Origin: Campylobacterota bacterium
Lineage (GTDB): Bacteria; Campylobacterota; Campylobacteria; Campylobacterales; Sulfurimonadaceae
Assembly: GCA_013153755.1 (NCBI GenBank)
Contig: JAADDU010000067.1
Span: 1-10,749 of the forward strand
Direction: 5' to 3'
Length of the DNA: 10,749 bases
Made by a program: the position numbers and the translations under genes. This document shows positions 7,335-10,749 of the stretch, piece after piece (the stretch's first letter is position 1; each line of letters starts with the position of its first letter). The notes beneath the pieces are model-generated. The model had not been told where the DNA came from and made no database searches. It saw nothing but the letters and a program-made list of their open reading frames with translations.

Positions 7335-7690
7335 AAAAGTTTATATTATCATTCATAACCATACTAAACCTAGATGCAGACTCTTTAGGTTCACTTCTTT
7401 TTCATGGTAACTGTGTAACTTGCCACTTTGAAACTAAAGCAGTCTCAGCACCATCTATGATGCAAGTAAGACAAAAATACTTAGATGTGTTTAAAACTAA
7501 AGAAGATTTCGTGAACTATATGTCTGCTTGGGTAGCAAATCCAAAAGAGGAAACATCTATATACTTAGATGCAATCAAAAAATATAAACTCATGCCACAA
7601 CTAGGTTATGAGAGAGAGGTCATAACAGATATAGCTTCTTATATCTATGAAACTGATTTTAAAAGTTCCCACACGGAGTATGGGAACTAG
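7331..7690 (+). CDS. Small secreted c-type cytochrome, apparently with an ATA start
   Basis: The frame gives 119 residues. Residues 1-16 look like a signal peptide (two Lys, a hydrophobic core, then NLDA), so the mature protein is periplasmic. The haem-binding CVTCH is at 28-32, and Met88 in KLMPQLG is the likely distal axial ligand, so this is a monohaem class I cytochrome of the c553 kind, probably an electron carrier. The frame is open only from 7310 and contains no ATG, GTG or TTG until the ATG pair at 7457-7462, which lies after the haem motif and cannot be the real start. The ATA at 7331-7333 follows AGAGG with seven-base spacing and overlaps the upstream stop as ATAA. A single G-to-A change from the common ATGA overlap would produce exactly this. 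Alternatives are a sequencing error or a recently silenced gene. The last codons overlap a terminator hairpin for the opposite strand. Confidence 0.75.
   Translation: MKKFILSFITILNLDADSLGSLLFHGNCVTCHFETKAVSAPSMMQVRQKYLDVFKTKEDFVNYMSAWVANPKEETSIYLDAIKKYKLMPQLGYEREVITDIASYIYETDFKSSHTEYGN
7664..7688 (-). terminator. Likely intrinsic terminator for the phosphoribosyltransferase gene
   Basis: AGTTCCCA and TGGGAACT form a perfect 8-base stem with a 9-base loop. On the minus strand the stem runs straight into ACTTTTAAAATC, a short T-tract, so it fits termination of the minus-strand gene ending at 7697. On the plus strand no T-tract follows. The hairpin lies inside the last codons of the convergent cytochrome gene. 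Confidence 0.55.
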
Positions 7691-7696
7691 TTATAG

Positions 7697-8137
7697 CTAG
7701 ATAAAATCCCTCTCCCAAAAAAAGTCTATCCAGTCATTTGCTTCATTTATCCAGTAGTTTGGTTCATAGATAGAGGTTTTTTTATAAAATAGTGTTGCTG
7801 ATTTAAACTCTACATCACTAAATTTTGAGTTTAGATGCCCCATGATAGCTTTAAGAGTATCTCCACTATCAGAGATGTCATCTACAACCAAAACCCTAGA
7901 AACACCATCTAAGCTACACTCTCCAAAAATACTTAACATATCTCTTTTGCAACTTTTATCATAAAGTTCTGTTCTTAGTGTTTGAACTTCTCTTATATCC
8001 ATACCTTCTGATAAAGCATGACTTAGAGTGAGTCCACCTCGAGCGATACCTATAATAACTTCAGGTTTAAAACCTTTTGTTATTTTAAGTAATGCCTTTG
8101 TATCTTTTTTAAAATTTTCATAAGAATAATATTTCAT
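7697..8137 (-). CDS. Purine (xanthine/hypoxanthine-type) phosphoribosyltransferase
   Basis: The 146-residue protein has the type I phosphoribosyltransferase fold. The PRPP-binding signature VLVVDDISDSGDT is at 82-94, with the adjacent acidic pair, and IGIARGGL (29-36) forms the pyrophosphate loop. The C-terminal NDWIDFFWERD (134-144) resembles the base-binding tail of Gpt-like enzymes, which convert xanthine, guanine or hypoxanthine and PRPP to the nucleoside monophosphate in purine salvage. It acts in the cytoplasm; base preference cannot be decided from the sequence. The length is typical of Gpt. No Shine-Dalgarno precedes the ATG, and a TATAAT lies only six bases upstream of it, which suggests a leaderless or nearly leaderless mRNA. 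It converges on the cytochrome gene with a six-base gap. Confidence 0.87.
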   Translation of the reverse strand: MKYYSYENFKKDTKALLKITKGFKPEVIIGIARGGLTLSHALSEGMDIREVQTLRTELYDKSCKRDMLSIFGECSLDGVSRVLVVDDISDSGDTLKAIMGHLNSKFSDVEFKSATLFYKKTSIYEPNYWINEANDWIDFFWERDFI

Positions 8138-8143
8138 AATAAT

Positions 8144-8149
8144 ATTATA
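8144..8149 (-). promoter_or_regulatory. Possible -10 box for the phosphoribosyltransferase gene
   Basis: ATTATA on the plus strand reads TATAAT on the minus strand. It is six bases from the ATG, so the predicted transcript start falls on or next to the start codon. In such AT-rich DNA a chance match is quite possible. Confidence 0.35.
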
Positions 8150-8172
8150 CTATAGTTTAAGATTGTTAGTTG

Positions 8173-8178
8173 TATAAT
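8173..8178 (+). promoter_or_regulatory. Probable -10 box for the lipoprotein gene pair
   Basis: TATAAT lies 24 bases before the ATG at 8203, followed by a strong ribosome-binding site AAGGA at 8192-8196, six bases before the ATG. No clear -35 hexamer is seen. It probably serves both overlapping lipoprotein genes. Confidence 0.55.
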
Positions 8179-8202
8179 TTATCAAACATATAAGGAAATA
8201 AT

Positions 8203-8799
8203 ATGATTAAAAGTTTATCATCAATAGCATTATTAGGTTTAATAACAGCATCAATAACAGGATGTAGTGAGACTCCTCCGACACCTCCAACACCAAAAGA
8301 AGTTATGAAACAAGAAGCTGACTTTCGTTGTAAACAAGAGGGAACATTAGCTCCAAAATGGACTTGTATCCCTATGGTTGAAGATGGTTATGCTGGTGTA
8401 GGTATAGCTCAAAAAAGTGCTGCTGGTATGGGTTTTATGAGAAGAGTAGCTCTTGCTAATGGTAGAAGTGATTTAGCTCAACAAATCAAAACTCAAGTAA
8501 AAGATAAAGTTGAAACATTTACTCGTTCAACTGGTGTTGGTAGTTCTGAAGTTGTTGACCAAGTAAATATGGCAGTATCTAAACAAGTTGCAAAAGTTGA
8601 CTTAAAAGGTTCAAAAGCTATAGATGCATGGGTCGCTCCATCTGGTACTTTATACCTTTTAGTAACAGTTCCTCAATCTTCTATAAATAAAAAAGTAAAA
8701 GAAACTGTAAAAACTAGTTACAAAAATGATGAAGCACTTTGGCAACAATTTCAAGCTAAAAATGCTCTAGAAGGTCTTGAAAAAGAATTTCCTGAATAA
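8203..8799 (+). CDS. LPP20-family lipoprotein
   Basis: The 198-residue protein starts with a lipoprotein signal peptide; the lipobox ITGC puts the lipidated Cys at 21. A proline-rich spacer (TPPTPPTP, 25-32) follows, then an LPP20-like domain (about 60-165) with GVGIAQ near its start, a helix rich in Ala, Arg and Gln (RRVALANGRSDLAQQIKTQV) and a strand-rich end (DAWVAPSGTLYLLVTV). The family is named after the Helicobacter pylori membrane-associated antigen Lpp20; FlgP, a flagellar outer-membrane lipoprotein, is a relative. Two further Cys at about 43 and 55 flank a short segment and could form a disulfide in the periplasm. No flagellar gene is visible nearby, so a flagellar role is not supported here. 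The next lipoprotein gene starts on its stop codon. Confidence 0.85.
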   Translation: MIKSLSSIALLGLITASITGCSETPPTPPTPKEVMKQEADFRCKQEGTLAPKWTCIPMVEDGYAGVGIAQKSAAGMGFMRRVALANGRSDLAQQIKTQVKDKVETFTRSTGVGSSEVVDQVNMAVSKQVAKVDLKGSKAIDAWVAPSGTLYLLVTVPQSSINKKVKETVKTSYKNDEALWQQFQAKNALEGLEKEFPE

Positions 8800-9227
8800 T
8801 GTATAAGCTCATTGGTTCTTTTTTCTTTATCTTTTTGATTTTTGTGGGTTGTGATTCACAACCTACTCCATCACAGATGCATAAAAGTGTTGATACAAAA
8901 GACTCTTCTGCTCCTTATTGGATACTCAATCCAAATCAAAATGGTAAGATTGGTGCTGTTGGTAGTGCTATGAGAACTTATGATCAAAAACTTTCATCTC
9001 AAAGAAAACTTGCTATTACAAGAGCTTTAGATGAGCTTTCTCTTCAAAAAGGCGTAAAAGTAAGTATGCGTCTTTTAAAAGAAGATATATATCAAAACAA
9101 TAGAGGTAGTAGCACTATGGATGTTAATGCTTCTTACAATACAAATAACTCTATATCTGCACATATACAAGCTATATATAAAGACAAACTATCTGGAGAG
9201 TTATTTATATGGATGCTAATGGATTAA
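8799..9227 (+). CDS. Second LPP20-like lipoprotein, coupled to the first
   Basis: The 142-residue protein has a hydrophobic signal with Cys18 in FVGC; Phe at the -3 position is less usual but acceptable for a lipobox. A short variable spacer leads to APYWILNPNQNG and GAVGSA, the common opening of LPP20-type domains, then an Arg/Ala-rich helix (RKLAITRALDELS) and a final strand (GELFIWMLMD). The ATG shares its A with the preceding stop (TAATG), so the two genes are almost certainly co-transcribed and translationally coupled. The gene has no strong ribosome-binding site of its own, which fits coupling. The two products are probably paralogues that act together at the outer membrane; their function is not known. 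Confidence 0.8.
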   Translation: MYKLIGSFFFIFLIFVGCDSQPTPSQMHKSVDTKDSSAPYWILNPNQNGKIGAVGSAMRTYDQKLSSQRKLAITRALDELSLQKGVKVSMRLLKEDIYQNNRGSSTMDVNASYNTNNSISAHIQAIYKDKLSGELFIWMLMD

Positions 9228-9234
9228 AATTGGC

Positions 9235-9240
9235 TATAAT
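9235..9240 (+). promoter_or_regulatory. Possible -10 box for der
   Basis: TATAAT lies in the 56-base gap before der, and AAGG at 9272-9275 is eight bases before the ATG. A second, weaker TATAAA is at 9265-9270. No -35 box or terminator is evident in the gap, so read-through from the lipoprotein genes is also possible. Confidence 0.4.
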
Positions 9241-9283
9241 TGCATAAAAAATTCTTTATCTCTGTATAAACAAGGCTACTACT

Positions 9284-10749
9284 ATGAAAAAAATCGCAAT
9301 AATCGGTCGTCCAAATGTTGGAAAAAGCTCACTTTTTAACCGTTTAGTAAAAAAAAGAGATGCTATAACATCAGATATGGCTGGAACTACAAGAGATATA
9401 AAAAGAAAAAATACCATAATCATAAACAAACAGGTTGAACTACTAGATACTGGTGGACTAGATAAAGGTTGTGAACTTTTTGACAAGATAAAAGAGATGT
9501 CACTAAAAGCTGCATATATGGCTGATATTATCCTTTATATGGTAGATGGTAAAGGTATCCCAGAAGATGAGGATAAAAAACTTTTTTATGAGCTTCAAAC
9601 ACTTGGCAAAGATGTAGCTCTTGTTGTAAACAAGATAGATAACGATAAGATGAAAGAGAAACTTTGGGATTACTATGAGTTTGGAACAGACGCTATCTTT
9701 GGCATATCAGTATCTCACAACAGAAATACAGTTGAACTTTTAGAATGGATAGCTTCAAAAGTACCAGATAGTGATATAGTTAAAGAAGATGAAGAAGCAC
9801 AAGAAGAAACTATATCAGTAATAGAGCCAGAGATTAGTGATGATGATTTTTTTGCTCAACATGAAGTTGAAGATGATGACAACTTCATTTACTGGGATGA
9901 AGATGAAGTGGAAGATGATTCTATTTTTGCAAACAATGACAAGATAAAAGAGTTTGATGAAAACGATATAAACCATATCAAGATAGCTATCATTGGTAGA
10001 ACAAATGTGGGGAAAAGTTCTCTTTTAAATGCTCTTTTAGGTGAAGAGAGATCAGTTGTTAGTAGTGTAGCTGGAACAACCATAGACCCTATAGATGAAA
10101 CTGTAAACTATAAAGATAAACAACTTACATTTGTAGATACAGCAGGACTTCGTCGTCGTGGTAAGATTGTAGGGATAGAAAAATATGCACTTATGCGTAC
10201 AACAGAGATGCTTGAAAATGCAAATATGGCTCTAATCGTTTTAGATGCGAGTGAGCCTTTTTTAGACCTTGATGAAAAGATAGCTGGACTTGTTGATAGT
10301 AACCGTCTTGCTTCTATAATAGTGTTAAATAAGTGGGATATATCTAAAAAACAAGAACATGATAAAATCATACAAGAAGTTAGAGATAGGTTTAAATTTT
10401 TAGCATATGCACCTATCATAACGCTCTCAGCAAAATCACACCTAAGAGTTGATAAGCTTCACGATATGATTTTAGAGATAAATGAAAACTACTCTCAACG
10501 CATCCCAACTTCTAAGATAAATGAAGTGGTAGAGAGAGCTTTAAGAAGACACACACTTCCTAGTGTTAGTGGACAAGTTATCCGTATCTACTATGCAACA
10601 CAGTATGAAACAAGACCACCTAAGATAGCTATAGTTATGAACAAACCAAAAGGGCTTCACTTTACATATAGACGATATCTTACAAATAAACTAAGAGAAG
10701 CTTTTAATTTTACAGGTACACCTCTGCTCTTTAAAGCTAAAAAAAGAGG
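9284..10749 (+). CDS. der: GTPase Der (EngA), ribosome assembly; 3' end outside window
   Basis: About 488 codons are visible and the frame is still open at the right edge. Der is an essential tandem GTPase that acts in late assembly of the 50S ribosomal subunit. The first GTPase domain has GRPNVGKSS (8-16), MAGTTRD, DTGGL and NKID. The second begins near residue 233 with GRTNVGKSS (238-246), then AGTTIDPID, DTAGL and NKWD. The C-terminal KH-like domain follows (IYYATQYETRPP, FVNK-type segment IAIVMNKPKG, then YRRYLTNKLREAF), so only a few residues should be missing. The two GTPase domains are joined by an unusually long acidic linker (about residues 163-232, roughly 30 Asp/Glu in 70). Thr replaces the usual Pro in the second P-loop and Ile replaces Arg in the second switch motif. 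The start is supported by AAGG at 9272-9275. Confidence 0.95.
   Translation, partial: MKKIAIIGRPNVGKSSLFNRLVKKRDAITSDMAGTTRDIKRKNTIIINKQVELLDTGGLDKGCELFDKIKEMSLKAAYMADIILYMVDGKGIPEDEDKKLFYELQTLGKDVALVVNKIDNDKMKEKLWDYYEFGTDAIFGISVSHNRNTVELLEWIASKVPDSDIVKEDEEAQEETISVIEPEISDDDFFAQHEVEDDDNFIYWDEDEVEDDSIFANNDKIKEFDENDINHIKIAIIGRTNVGKSSLLNALLGEERSVVSSVAGTTIDPIDETVNYKDKQLTFVDTAGLRRRGKIVGIEKYALMRTTEMLENANMALIVLDASEPFLDLDEKIAGLVDSNRLASIIVLNKWDISKKQEHDKIIQEVRDRFKFLAYAPIITLSAKSHLRVDKLHDMILEINENYSQRIPTSKINEVVERALRRHTLPSVSGQVIRIYYATQYETRPPKIAIVMNKPKGLHFTYRRYLTNKLREAFNFTGTPLLFKAKKR

Noticed and set aside
7457..7690. Short gene starting at ATG 7457
   Set aside because: This start would cut off the signal peptide and the CVTCH haem motif that are in the same frame just upstream.
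9256..10419. Three minus-strand open frames (9256-9486, 9889-10083, 10108-10419)
   Set aside because: All are antisense to der, whose GTPase motifs are continuous across the whole stretch.
1..10749. Defence island, prophage, CRISPR array or other novel multi-gene system
   Set aside because: Nearly all genes are recognisable housekeeping or envelope genes; there are no integrases, transposases, regularly spaced repeats or toxin-antitoxin-like pairs.

Overview
The window is an AT-rich stretch (roughly one third G+C by eye) of a bacterial chromosome. Its genes point to the Campylobacterota (epsilonproteobacteria), and a Sulfurimonas-like free-living member is plausible. The pointers are a Der GTPase with a long acidic inter-domain linker, two LPP20-type lipoproteins, a short metal-type KdsA, weak -35 boxes with good TATAAT -10 boxes, and the general codon style. 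The genus is inference; I ran no database search.

Layout, left to right: the 3' part of a Ppx/GppA phosphatase gene (+) meets bamA (-) tail to tail with a 4-base overlap. tyrA (+) is divergent from bamA. Next is a short intergenic region with a well-formed promoter and inverted repeats, followed by an OmpR/PhoB-type response regulator (+) whose reading frame has no ATG, GTG or TTG before its receiver domain. The minus-strand pair of an EamA/DMT transporter and kdsA follows. A divergent plus-strand pair then encodes a membrane-anchored TerB/J-domain protein (DjlA type) and a small secreted c-type cytochrome, which again lacks a conventional start codon. A minus-strand phosphoribosyltransferase comes next, then two overlapping plus-strand LPP20-like lipoprotein genes, and finally der (+), which runs off the right edge.

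Most of this is housekeeping: outer-membrane assembly (BamA), lipopolysaccharide Kdo synthesis (KdsA), tyrosine synthesis (TyrA), ribosome assembly (Der), purine salvage and polyphosphate/(p)ppGpp metabolism. I see no mobile element, CRISPR array, rRNA, tRNA or defence island. The most unusual point is that two genes with intact, motif-complete products (response regulator and cytochrome c) have no ATG, GTG or TTG in frame where translation should start. The cytochrome has a good ribosome-binding site in front of an ATA codon that overlaps the upstream stop as ATAA. The response regulator has a T6A7 homopolymer exactly where the start should be.
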